Shown: positions 24,997 through 33,554 of the stretch, piece after piece
How the letters are laid out: each line of letters opens with the position of its first letter
How positions within the stretch are numbered: position 1 is the stretch's first letter
Assembly (NCBI RefSeq): GCF_003026395.1
Contig: NZ_PYOO01000001.1
Span: forward strand, 558,001 to 622,000
DNA: 64,000 bases
Direction of reading: 5' to 3'
Origin: Photobacterium iliopiscarium
GTDB taxonomy: Bacteria > Pseudomonadota > Gammaproteobacteria > Enterobacterales > Vibrionaceae
Translations under genes and position numbers: made by a program
Notes under the pieces: generated by a model
The model's database searches: none
Told to the model about the DNA's origin: nothing
The model's input: the letters and a program-made list of their open reading frames with translations, nothing else

Positions 24997-26301
24997 TTAG
25001 GCATTAGCGGTTGCGGGAGTGGTGTCGATTTCTTGATCGACTAATTGTTTTTCATAGGCTTTGAAGAATGGATACCAAATCACGGTATCAATCACCATCA
25101 GTACAATAACTAAGATAAATGCGCGGTAATCCCAAGCGGCTGAAATCATTGCACCAATAGGGGCTGGTGTTGTCCATGGTGCCATGGCAATCATTTTTTG
25201 AACGAGGTTTAAATGCAGAGCAAAATACGCCAGCGTTGCGTTGATCATTGGAACAATAATTAATGGGAAGAAAAGTAATGGATTCATTACAACGGGTGAG
25301 CCAAAAATTAATGGTTCATTAATGTTGAATAAGGCTGGAATGACACTTAGCTTACCAATAGTACGCAAATGAATGGAGCGACTACGAAGATAAAGAAATG
25401 CTAAGACTAATGTTGAACCGGAACCACCAACACAAATATAGAATGACCAATACGGTGCGGTAAGAATTTGCGTTGTGTCCATACCTTTTGACATTAAAGC
25501 AGCGTTAGTGGCAAGGTTTGCCATAAAAATAGGGTTAAGTAGCCCCGTTACGATATTGTCACCGTGAATTCCTGCAAACCATAATAAGTTAGCGATTAAT
25601 AGGGCGATTAAGATGGCGGGTAGGGTGTCACCGAGCGCGACTAACGGCTGGAACAGTTGCATGATTGCCGCTGGAAGTAATAACCCATATTGGCTTTGTA
25701 AGAATAAGCTAATAGGGTACACCGTGATCATAATACCAATAACGGGATACAATAATTCAAATGACCGTGCTATCGCAGGCGGCACTTGCTCTGGCATTTT
25801 GATGGTGATGTTGTATTTTTTTAATAAATGAATTAATTCAACAGACCATAATGCACAAATTATCGCGGTAAATACCCCTTCACCACCAAGAAAGTCCATC
25901 GACATTTTGTTTTGGATTTGTGGTGCGGCAGCCAGTAAAAAAGCGGTTAACGATAACATCGCTGCGGTTAAGCCATCGAGCTTATAAGATTTAGCTAAGC
26001 TATATGCGGTCCCTAAACTGACAAAAACGCCCATGAGCCCCATTGTCATAAAATAGGGCATAGTAATTATGTCCCAATTATTTTTTGCGAAATGAAGCCA
26101 CCATTGACCAAAAGATGATTGAGTATCAGCATCAAAAGGTGGGTTAGCAACAATTAACATAATGCTGCCAATAATTAAAAATGGCATGGCTGAAATAAAA
26201 CCATCACGAATGGCTATAATATGACGTTGGCCGCCAATTTTAGCCGCAATGGGTGCTATTTTATTTTCAACGATATTCATCATCGAGGCATAAAGGCCCA
26301 T
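24997..26301 (-). CDS. PTS system IIC component, cellobiose/chitobiose family
   Basis: A 434-residue inner-membrane sugar channel. It has about ten hydrophobic helices and the family signatures IAIRDGFISAMPFLIIGSIM at the N-terminus, WFAGIHGDNIVTGLLNPI mid-protein, and LFNINEPLIFGSPVVMNPLL, where the NEP motif holds the catalytic Glu. It carries the sugar in while IIB phosphorylates it. In the operon order IIB-IIC-IIA-GH4-lacI. Confidence 0.92.
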   Translation of the reverse strand: MGLYASMMNIVENKIAPIAAKIGGQRHIIAIRDGFISAMPFLIIGSIMLIVANPPFDADTQSSFGQWWLHFAKNNWDIITMPYFMTMGLMGVFVSLGTAYSLAKSYKLDGLTAAMLSLTAFLLAAAPQIQNKMSMDFLGGEGVFTAIICALWSVELIHLLKKYNITIKMPEQVPPAIARSFELLYPVIGIMITVYPISLFLQSQYGLLLPAAIMQLFQPLVALGDTLPAILIALLIANLLWFAGIHGDNIVTGLLNPIFMANLATNAALMSKGMDTTQILTAPYWSFYICVGGSGSTLVLAFLYLRSRSIHLRTIGKLSVIPALFNINEPLIFGSPVVMNPLLFFPLIIVPMINATLAYFALHLNLVQKMIAMAPWTTPAPIGAMISAAWDYRAFILVIVLMVIDTVIWYPFFKAYEKQLVDQEIDTTPATANA

Positions 26302-26385
26302 AGTGAATTCCTTTCAATAATAAATCCGGTAAGCACGGGATTAACCGTGCTGTATTAAAATTATAAAAATAAACAAGAAGGGTAA

Positions 26386-26691
26386 TTAGCCAATTAACGC
26401 TAATGCAGTTTCAAGTACTTTATCACCACGCATGGTGCCGTAATCCATCATATTAATAACTGCAACGGGCTTATTTAATGGTGTAGCAAGTTCAGTAATT
26501 CGTGCTAGTTCATATTTAACTTGAGGGCCAAGTAATACCACGTCATATTCTGGTAAATGTTCTTCAATATCAGAGATGGAAATCGCATTAATCATTGTTT
26601 CTAATGAATGTTCCTCTGCGGCTTGCTGCATTTTTTTAACTAACATACTGGTTGACATACCTGCCGCACAACAAAGTAAAATCTTTTTCAT
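26386..26691 (-). CDS. PTS system IIB component, lactose/cellobiose family
   Basis: A 101-residue cytoplasmic phosphoryl-transfer protein. The N-terminal KKILLCCAAGMSTSMLV contains the phosphocysteine C8 in the CxAGMSTS loop, and LLGPQVKYE is the later conserved strand and loop. First gene of the PTS operon; the gap to IIC is 84 bp. An operator palindrome and a CRP-like site lie upstream. Confidence 0.92.
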   Translation of the reverse strand: MKKILLCCAAGMSTSMLVKKMQQAAEEHSLETMINAISISDIEEHLPEYDVVLLGPQVKYELARITELATPLNKPVAVINMMDYGTMRGDKVLETALALIG

Positions 26692-26720
26692 TTCAATACC
26701 TTTTGTAGTTATGGTTAGTT

Positions 26721-26736
26721 ATGAGAGCGCTCTCAT
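26721..26736. promoter_or_regulatory. LacI-type operator of the PTS operon
   Basis: ATGAGAGCGCTCTCAT, a perfect 16-base palindrome with the central GCGC typical of LacI-family operators, 30 bp before the IIB start. The likely ligand is the LacI regulator encoded at the end of this operon. Confidence 0.85.
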
Positions 26737-26771
26737 TTGCGACAACAATAAGGTTTGTAAGGAATGTTTTT

Positions 26772-26787
26772 TGTGATTAAAATCACC
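26772..26787. promoter_or_regulatory. Probable CRP binding site
   Basis: TGTGA-TTAAAA-TCACC matches the CRP consensus TGTGA-N6-TCACA at nine of ten positions. It lies about 85 bp upstream of the IIB start and 35 bp beyond the operator, a sensible place for activation of a sugar operon. Confidence 0.7.
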
Positions 26788-27119
26788 ATTTCACAAATAA
26801 ATGCCTTTTACGTATTTATTTATGTGATTAAGGTTTGATTTTGATGTCGGTGAATTTCAAATAAGATAAATGATATATAATCTATTAATTAACGGTGGTG
26901 AAAATTCTGAGATTAGAGAAATCATTGACCTTGGCTGAGTATTTGTGAGCGTCAGGAAATAATAGGTATGGTCAAAAATACATATTATTTAGGATTTAAA
27001 ATGATCATATTTTCGATACACCTCTAATTTTATAGTGAATGTATGTTGAAAGTGACGTAAGTGTATTTTTTTACTTATAACGGTCTGTAACTAAAGTTAA
27101 TATTATTATAATTTTAACT
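26788..27119. other. Intergenic region between the PTS operon and the nuclease-like gene
   Basis: AT-rich divergent promoter region. Apart from the operator and CRP-like site to its left, I see only isolated TGTGATTAAG half-sites and no gene. Confidence 0.4.
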
Positions 27120-28004
27120 ATGGTGATGAGTATGATGACGTCTAAAATATCAACCTCGCAGTTAGCAAAAGCAAAGGGGCTTGTTGCTAAGAATTTATTT
27201 ACTGAATTATCTGAAGCTGGTTATATTACTCGTGATAATAAAGAATGGCTGTTAACGGATATTGGTAAAGCTGCACAAGGGGAATATAAACAATCATCTC
27301 AGTTTGGACAGTATATCGTTTGGCCTGAAGCATTAGAAATTATGACAGCGCCATTGTTTGAAGGGAAAAAATTATCAGCAACCCAAATAAGCACTCATTT
27401 TAAATTATCATCTCAAAAGATAAATCAGATACTTGATGAACTAGGCTGGATCAATAAAGCGGTTAAAGGTTGGAAAGTCAGTCAATCTGGTTCTCGATTA
27501 GGTGGTGTTCAAAAAGAGGATTCACGTACTGGCGTCCCTTATGTGATATGGGATGAAACGGTGCTAAAAAATGGCAGCTTACAGCATTCTGTTAATGAAA
27601 TTACGGGTATGAATGCAGAGGTTAAAAGTACCGATAATTCAGTATCAAACTTTAGACAAAAATTTGAAGCAAAACACCGTGCTGCTGATGGTCATTATGT
27701 ACGATCTAAAGCTGAAATGTTGATTGATAATTGGTTATATATGGCGGGTATTGTGCATGCTTATGAGCGAAAATTACCGATTGAAGAAGATTTATATTGT
27801 GATTTTTACCTTCCAACTGGCAAGGTATATATCGAATTTTGGGGATTAGAAGATGATCCTAAATATGCCCATCGTAAGAAAATAAAACAAGATCTGTATA
27901 CAAAGTATGGATTTAATCTCATTGAGTTAAATGATAATGATGTGCAGAATCTTGATGATGTGTTGCCACGAATGTTATTGAAATTTGATATAAAAGCCTA
28001 TTAA
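27120..28004 (+). CDS. Winged-helix protein with C-terminal PD-(D/E)XK-type nuclease domain
   Basis: A 294-residue cytoplasmic protein. The N-terminal half carries two winged-helix-like segments (STSQLAKAKGLVAKNLFTEL...WLLTDIGK, and LSATQISTHFKLSSQKINQI...WKVSQSG). The C-terminal ~100 residues resemble a restriction-endonuclease fold: RSKAEMLIDNWLYMAGI, YERKLPI, then YCDFYLPTGKVYIEFWGL (candidate metal acids D and E), and a downstream basic helix YAHRKKIKQDLY that would supply the lysine. Similar domains occur in nucleases attached to helicases. Clustered ATGs at 27120, 27126, 27132 and 27135 leave the exact start open; GGTGATGAG could serve the later ones. No partner gene adjoins it. Its role (DNA repair or defence) is a guess. 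Confidence 0.65.
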   Translation: MVMSMMTSKISTSQLAKAKGLVAKNLFTELSEAGYITRDNKEWLLTDIGKAAQGEYKQSSQFGQYIVWPEALEIMTAPLFEGKKLSATQISTHFKLSSQKINQILDELGWINKAVKGWKVSQSGSRLGGVQKEDSRTGVPYVIWDETVLKNGSLQHSVNEITGMNAEVKSTDNSVSNFRQKFEAKHRAADGHYVRSKAEMLIDNWLYMAGIVHAYERKLPIEEDLYCDFYLPTGKVYIEFWGLEDDPKYAHRKKIKQDLYTKYGFNLIELNDNDVQNLDDVLPRMLLKFDIKAY

Positions 28005-28114
28005 GGGAAGAGTAAAATAGAATAATAATGATCATTTTTATTGTGAGCGTTTATTTTACTTAATAGCTGATTAATCACTTAATCTAGTAAGGTGATTAAT
28101 CAGATATTTACTGT

Positions 28115-28435
28115 TTATTTAGCGAAGGTTTGGCTAAGAAATAAAAACACGCTAATTATTGTAGGGATCGCACTGTATTTTCCTACTTGTTTAAGTGTTA
28201 ATTTTGTTAGCTTTGGTGCAAGGATATTGACTAAAATACTGATATTACAAAAAATGAAAACGCCATAGGTTTTTATATCAATATCGTGGTCTTTTAGTAA
28301 TTTTATTTGAGCAAGAATTAATATGACATTGAATGTAATACTCAGTAGTCGAGCAATCTGAAATTGAGTGGTATTAAAGTCATTTTGTAATGTATTTTCA
28401 CTTGCTTTGATGAGGTCATTTTCTTGTTGACTCAT
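28115..28435 (-). CDS. Small membrane protein, 106 aa
   Basis: An unrecognised protein. A polar N-terminal ~25 residues is followed by three hydrophobic segments (IARLLSITFNVILILAQI, YGVFIFCNISILVNILA, YSAIPTIISVFLFLSQTF). Length and topology suggest an inner-membrane protein. It is separated from trhO by about 165 bp and transcribed in the same direction. No function is proposed. Confidence 0.5.
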   Translation of the reverse strand: MSQQENDLIKASENTLQNDFNTTQFQIARLLSITFNVILILAQIKLLKDHDIDIKTYGVFIFCNISILVNILAPKLTKLTLKQVGKYSAIPTIISVFLFLSQTFAK

Positions 28436-28601
28436 TACTATTCATTCCTGCTGTAAAGGGGCTCACTGCTGCTTTACTCACCCTATATTTTGCGGATGAG
28501 TGGTATTAGCAGCTATTTTCCTAATCGATAATATTATAATCGCACAGCAACGTAGGTTGTGCAATTCTTCACACAGTGAACTTAACTTGCATTTTATGAG
28601 G

Positions 28602-29582
28602 CTATTTTTGGTTTTGTTGCTCTTTTTTTCTGGCAAGTTTTTCTGTACGTCGCAGTGTTCTATGGTGGTTACTTTCAGCACCAATATGTTGTTCACCGCG
28701 TGCTATGGCTAAAGCGATCTGTTTTTCACGTTCTCTAAAGCGTGCCAGTTGTTGCAAAGAGTGGTGGCCATGGCATTTAGGACAGCTTACACCTTGTTCA
28801 TATAAATTCGATTGTTTGTCTGTGGCGGTAATGGGTAATCGACACGCGTTACAAATAGCATAATCAGCTTGTTCTAACTGATGGTTAACAGCGATGCGAC
28901 CATCAAAGACATAGCAATCACCTTGCCATAGGCTGTCTTGTGGTGGAACCTCTTCGAGGTATTTTAAAATGCCACCTTCAAGATGATAAACTTCTTCAAA
29001 GCCTTGCTGTTTCATGTACGCCGTGGATTTTTCACAGCGAATGCCTCCGGTACAAAACATTGCTACTTTTTTATGTTTAGTAGGATCCATATTATTTTTA
29101 ACATAATCAGGGAATTCTCTGAAAGTATCTGTATCGGGATTAATGGCACCTTTAAATGTCCCGATCTCTATTTCATAATCATTACGCGTATCTACGACTA
29201 AGACGTCAGGGTCAGTAATAAGATCATTCCATGCGCTGGGTTTAACGTAAGTGCCTACAACATGGCGAGGATCAATGCCTTCAATACCAAGGGTTACGAT
29301 CTCTTTTTTGAGTTTCACTTTAGTTCGATTAAACGGCTGATAATCAGCAACTGATTCTTTATAAACAATGTTTCTTAGGGCGGTATCGGTATTTAACCAT
29401 GCTAATAATGTATCAATGCCTTTACGATCAGCGGCAACCGTTCCGTTAATGCCCTCACTGGCTAATAATAGCGTGCCTCGAATGTGATGCTTTTCCATTA
29501 GATCCAGCATAGGTTGGCGCAATGCAAGATAATGCTTTAGTTCGACAAATTTATACAGAGCGCAAACAACATACTGACTCAT
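28602..29582 (-). CDS. trhO: tRNA uridine(34) hydroxylase TrhO (YceA), rhodanese family
   Basis: A 326-residue cytoplasmic enzyme that hydroxylates U34 of certain tRNAs, the first step to cmo5U/mo5U. The N-terminal acylphosphatase-like domain contains [20 protein letters not shown]; the central rhodanese domain has [20 protein letters not shown] and the active-site loop [11 protein letters not shown] with its cysteines. A C-terminal CNACRLP...CPKCHGHH zinc-finger-like segment and a basic tail follow. Length and order match the family throughout. A monocistronic gene, divergent from dbpA. Confidence 0.95.
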   Translation of the reverse strand: MSQYVVCALYKFVELKHYLALRQPMLDLMEKHHIRGTLLLASEGINGTVAADRKGIDTLLAWLNTDTALRNIVYKESVADYQPFNRTKVKLKKEIVTLGIEGIDPRHVVGTYVKPSAWNDLITDPDVLVVDTRNDYEIEIGTFKGAINPDTDTFREFPDYVKNNMDPTKHKKVAMFCTGGIRCEKSTAYMKQQGFEEVYHLEGGILKYLEEVPPQDSLWQGDCYVFDGRIAVNHQLEQADYAICNACRLPITATDKQSNLYEQGVSCPKCHGHHSLQQLARFREREKQIALAIARGEQHIGAESNHHRTLRRTEKLARKKEQQNQK

Positions 29583-29952
29583 GATATTTCCTTGTTTTTA
29601 TTGGGAGTAATAACCGATTTAGTTCATGAAAATTATTATACCCGAGTAAAATAGTCAAGTATATGTAAGGTGTTAGATTTGTCATCGCTAGAGGGAATAA
29701 ATCAACGAAAGAAAAGGCAGTTATTCGTGGGTTGTCGGTGTTGATCTGTACTGTGGTTGTGGCGTTTTCAAAAACAAAGGATGTTTGCTAAAATAGGTGA
29801 GTTGATTTATAGCATTGTCAGCGTAGTCATTAGCTGTTAGTGTCGCAGCCCTTATGCATGTGTTACTGCGTGCAACCTTATATTAAACAGCATATCCACA
29901 CCGACTTTATTGTGTGGTGGTCGTGGTATGTTGACGTTTACAGGACATCATT
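29583..29952. other. Divergent promoter region of trhO and dbpA
   Basis: A 370 bp gap between divergent genes. GC content is higher than in most gaps here, and several short imperfect hairpins can be drawn, such as around GCAGCCC...TGCGTGC. None is strong enough to call. Confidence 0.35.
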
Positions 29953-31338
29953 TTGAGTCAGACGGCATTTTCTACCTTAAATCTTCATTCTGATCTATTG
30001 AGCAATTTAGACTCACTAGGTTATGAAGCTATGACACCTATTCAAGCTCAGAGTCTTCCGCTTATTATTGATGGCAAGGATGTCATTGCTCAAGGTAAAA
30101 CAGGATCAGGTAAAACCGCAGCGTTTGGCTTAGGATTATTAAACAACCTTAATGTAAAACGTTTCCGTGTACAGACATTAGTTTTATGCCCAACGCGCGA
30201 ACTTGCTGACCAAGTTGCTAAAGAAATTCGTCGTTTAGCGCGTGCTATTCATAACATTAAAGTGCTGACTTTATGTGGCGGCATGCCATTTGGACCTCAA
30301 ATTGGTTCATTAGAGCACGGTGCTCATATTATTGTTGGTACACCAGGTCGTATTGAAGAACACGTTCATAAAGGTTTCTTATGCCTTGATGAGTTAAATA
30401 CGTTAGTGCTTGATGAAGCCGACCGTATGCTAGAAATGGGTTTTCAAGATTCATTAGATGTAATTATTGATGCGGCACCAAGTGATCGTCAAACATTGCT
30501 ATTTAGTGCGACTTTCCCTGATCAAATTGCATCAATTGCAAAACGTATCATGAAAAACCCAGTGCAAGTGAAAGTAGAATCTAGCCATGATGATAGCAGT
30601 ATTTCACAGCACTTTTATAAAGTAAGTGGTAATGAAGCGCGTTTAGATGCCGTGCGTTTATTATTGAATCAACACCGTCCTGAATCGTGTGTGATTTTCT
30701 GTAATACTAAGCGTGAAGCACAAGAGATGTCTGATGATTTAGAAGACTTCGGCTTTAATTCAATTGCATTACATGGTGATTTAGAACAACGTGAACGTGA
30801 TCGTACTCTAGTGTTGTTCTCTAACAAGAGTAAATCAATCTTAGTCGCGACTGACGTTGCAGCGCGTGGCTTGGATATCGATAATCTTGATATGGTGATT
30901 AACTACCATTTAGCACGTGACACTGAAGTACACGTGCACCGTATCGGTCGTACAGGCCGTGCTGGCAGTAAAGGTCTTGCATGTTCATTATTCAGTGATA
31001 AAGAGCATTACAAAGTTAAATTGCTTGAAGATTACCTTGATCGTGAAATTAACGGCGAAGCGTTACCTGCTGGCGATTTATTAGAACAACCGACGTTCCG
31101 TCCTGAAATGACCACGTTAATGATCGATGGTGGCAAAAAGCAAAAAGTACGCCCTGGTGATATTCTAGGTGCGCTAACCGGTGATAACGGTATTGCGGGA
31201 AGTGCTGTTGGTAAGATCAATGTATTTGATCATTGTGCTTATGTTGCAGTTAAACGTGATGTTGCACGTGAAGCTTTACAAAAATTAGAAAAAGGGCGTA
31301 TTAAAGGCCGTAATTTCCGTTCGCGTCAATTACGCTAA
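29953..31338 (+). CDS. dbpA: ATP-dependent RNA helicase DbpA
   Basis: A 461-residue DEAD-box helicase acting in 50S ribosome assembly by remodelling 23S rRNA hairpin 92. Motifs: Q motif near YEAMTPIQAQSLP, Walker A GKTGSGKT, PTRELA, TPGR, DEAD (VLDEADRML), SAT, ARGLD and HRIGRTGRAG. The C-terminal ~75 residues (GDILGALTGDNGIAGSAVGK...) form the DbpA-type RNA-binding domain that distinguishes it from other DEAD proteins. The start is TTG at 29953 with AGGA 7 bases upstream. Confidence 0.95.
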   Translation: MSQTAFSTLNLHSDLLSNLDSLGYEAMTPIQAQSLPLIIDGKDVIAQGKTGSGKTAAFGLGLLNNLNVKRFRVQTLVLCPTRELADQVAKEIRRLARAIHNIKVLTLCGGMPFGPQIGSLEHGAHIIVGTPGRIEEHVHKGFLCLDELNTLVLDEADRMLEMGFQDSLDVIIDAAPSDRQTLLFSATFPDQIASIAKRIMKNPVQVKVESSHDDSSISQHFYKVSGNEARLDAVRLLLNQHRPESCVIFCNTKREAQEMSDDLEDFGFNSIALHGDLEQRERDRTLVLFSNKSKSILVATDVAARGLDIDNLDMVINYHLARDTEVHVHRIGRTGRAGSKGLACSLFSDKEHYKVKLLEDYLDREINGEALPAGDLLEQPTFRPEMTTLMIDGGKKQKVRPGDILGALTGDNGIAGSAVGKINVFDHCAYVAVKRDVAREALQKLEKGRIKGRNFRSRQLR

Positions 31339-31372
31339 CAGCAATATATTACGCTGATAATAGCCATATTAT

Positions 31373-31415
31373 GCCGATGCTGTGCTTTTTTAATAAAGCT
31401 ATCATCGGCTTTTTT
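31373..31415 (+). terminator. Terminator of dbpA
   Basis: An outer stem GCCGATG/CATCGGC enclosing an inner GCTTT/AAAGC stem, followed by six T; 35 bp after the dbpA stop. Confidence 0.8.
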
Positions 31416-31596
31416 GTCATTGTAAACAGCGAAACATTAGCAATTGTTGGTTGATTGCGTCTTGATTGCGTCTTGGTTGTGATTTAGTTGTAGCGAATAC
31501 GGTTGTTTCGTCTGTAAATTGGTCTTATAACGCGAATGATTTAACGTTAAACGCCGTGTTGTTATTTGTAGTGTATTTTAAAATGAGTATCCATTT

Positions 31597-33387
31597 ATGC
31601 ATCAAGATATGATTGGATTGACGATTGCAGGCCTCGGTGTACTTGGGCTTGGATGTCAATGGCTTGCATGGCGGATGAAATTACCCGCGATTTTATTATT
31701 ATTGATTGCTGGATTATTAATTGGTCCGGTAGCTGGCGTATTTAACCCTAATATTCTTTTTGGTGATCTACTGTTTCCTCTGATTTCATTAGCGGTGGCG
31801 GTGATTTTGTTTGAGGGCAGTTTAACCTTGAACTTTGCTGAAATAAAAACGGTTCGAAAAAATGTAAAAAGTATTGTCACGATTGGTGCCATCGTCACAT
31901 GGGTTATTACCAGTGTTGCTACGCATTATTTGCTCGACTTTAGTTGGTCATTGGCGTTCCTTTTTGGTTCGATGACCGTTGTAACGGGGCCAACAGTGAT
32001 TGTGCCGTTGTTACGTACCGTAAGACCACAAGCAAAACTTGCCAATATTTTACGTTGGGAAGGGATCTTAATTGACCCTATTGGGGCTATTTTTGTGGTG
32101 ATTGTGTATGAGTTCATTGTGTCTAGTAGCCCAATGCACAGTCTTGAAGTCTTTGGTTTAATGCTGTTGGTTGGATTAGTGATTGGTGCTGTTGCAGGTT
32201 GGCTTATTGCTTATGTGCTGCGTAATCACTTATTACCTGAATATTTACAACCATTTGCTGTATTAGCTGTTGTACTTGGTGTTTTTGCTGGTGCAAATGT
32301 ACTTGAATCGGAAGCGGGTTTATTAGCCGTTACGGTTATGGGGATGTGGCTTGCAAATGCGAAAGATGTTGATATTCGCCATATTCTTCACTTTAAAGAA
32401 AACCTCACTATTTTATTAATTTCTGGGTTATTTTTAATTTTAGCATCACGGATTCAATTAGCTGATTTTCATGCATTAGGCTGGGGGGCAATTACATTAT
32501 TTGTGGTGATCCAATTAGTCGCACGACCGGCTTCTATTTTTATATCAACAATATTCAGTGAATTAGCCTTTAAGGAAAAACTATTTTTAGCTTGGGTTGC
32601 ACCTCGCGGTATTGTTGCTGCTGCCATTTCAGCATTATTTGCCCTTAAATTAATCGATGATGGTGTTGCTGGTGCGCAACTTTTAGTCCCACTGACTTTT
32701 ATGGTGATTATCGGTACGGTGGTGCTACAAAGCTTAACTGCTCGGCCTATTGCTCGCTTACTTGGGGTTGCAGAGCCATCACCCAAAGGATTTTTAATTG
32801 TTGGTGCTAATGATGTTGCGCGAGAAATTGGATTAGCCCTTAAAAAATATGATTGTCGAGTAGTGATGACTGATTCTAACTGGGATTATATTCGCGCCGC
32901 TCGAATGGCTGGTTTAGAAACGTATTACGGTAATGCGGTTTCTAGCCATGCCGATGAATATTTGGATTTAATTGGGGTCGGCCATTTGTTAGCACTTACT
33001 CCAGATAAACACTTTAATGCGGTTGCCACAAGCCATTATGAAACGGATTTTGGACAACGTAATATCTTTCGCTTAAATGGTCGTCGACATAATAGTGGCC
33101 TAGAGAAGCACTCTGCAACTCAAGCTCATAGTGGTACTGTACTTTTCGGCGATGATATTAGTTATAAAAAACTAGCCAGTTTAATCAATCAAGGTGCTGA
33201 AATTAAGCATACTAAATTAAGTGATAATTTCACCCTTGAGGATTATTTTCAGCAATATAAAGGATCGTCACTTATTCCATTATTTGTCATTGATTTAAAG
33301 CAAAATATTTTCCCATTTACAGATGTTTCGACGTTAGAAGCAAAGGCAGGATGGACAATGATAGCTTTGGTAAAAGAATCAGTATAG
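31597..33387 (+). CDS. CPA1-type Na+(K+)/H+ antiporter with C-terminal RCK/TrkA-N-like domain
   Basis: A 596-residue inner-membrane antiporter. About 12 helices span residues 1-400, with family motifs FEGSLTLNF in helix 3, TGPTVIVPLL and RWEGILIDPIGAIFV (the ion-binding D in a DP pair), and WVAPRGIVAAAISALFA late in the domain. From about residue 405 a Rossmann-type TrkA-N domain begins (FLIVGANDVAREIGLALKKY), followed by a shorter C-terminal region. NhaP/YjbQ-type relatives exchange Na+ or K+ for protons in pH and salt homeostasis. It stands alone. Confidence 0.88.
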   Translation: MHQDMIGLTIAGLGVLGLGCQWLAWRMKLPAILLLLIAGLLIGPVAGVFNPNILFGDLLFPLISLAVAVILFEGSLTLNFAEIKTVRKNVKSIVTIGAIVTWVITSVATHYLLDFSWSLAFLFGSMTVVTGPTVIVPLLRTVRPQAKLANILRWEGILIDPIGAIFVVIVYEFIVSSSPMHSLEVFGLMLLVGLVIGAVAGWLIAYVLRNHLLPEYLQPFAVLAVVLGVFAGANVLESEAGLLAVTVMGMWLANAKDVDIRHILHFKENLTILLISGLFLILASRIQLADFHALGWGAITLFVVIQLVARPASIFISTIFSELAFKEKLFLAWVAPRGIVAAAISALFALKLIDDGVAGAQLLVPLTFMVIIGTVVLQSLTARPIARLLGVAEPSPKGFLIVGANDVAREIGLALKKYDCRVVMTDSNWDYIRAARMAGLETYYGNAVSSHADEYLDLIGVGHLLALTPDKHFNAVATSHYETDFGQRNIFRLNGRRHNSGLEKHSATQAHSGTVLFGDDISYKKLASLINQGAEIKHTKLSDNFTLEDYFQQYKGSSLIPLFVIDLKQNIFPFTDVSTLEAKAGWTMIALVKESV

Positions 33388-33479
33388 CTATTACGTTCTT
33401 TGGCAAGGAAAGTAGATGATGCCCCGCTAAGCATTAGCTAGGTTAAAAGGTACTTCAACTTTCTACGGTATTTGGACAT

Positions 33480-33519
33480 AAAAGACCCCCAAATAATTGG
33501 TGTTTAATTATTGGGGGTC
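33480..33519 (-). terminator. Terminator of the first sulfatase gene
   Basis: On the minus strand a 14-15 bp stem with GACCCCCA/TGGGGGTC at its base and one bulged base is followed by CTTTT. It sits 36 bp beyond the sulfatase stop and may also end the convergent antiporter transcript. Confidence 0.8.
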
Positions 33520-33554
33520 AGTTCATGGTGGTACTTTTTGTTTTTTGCGATGAA

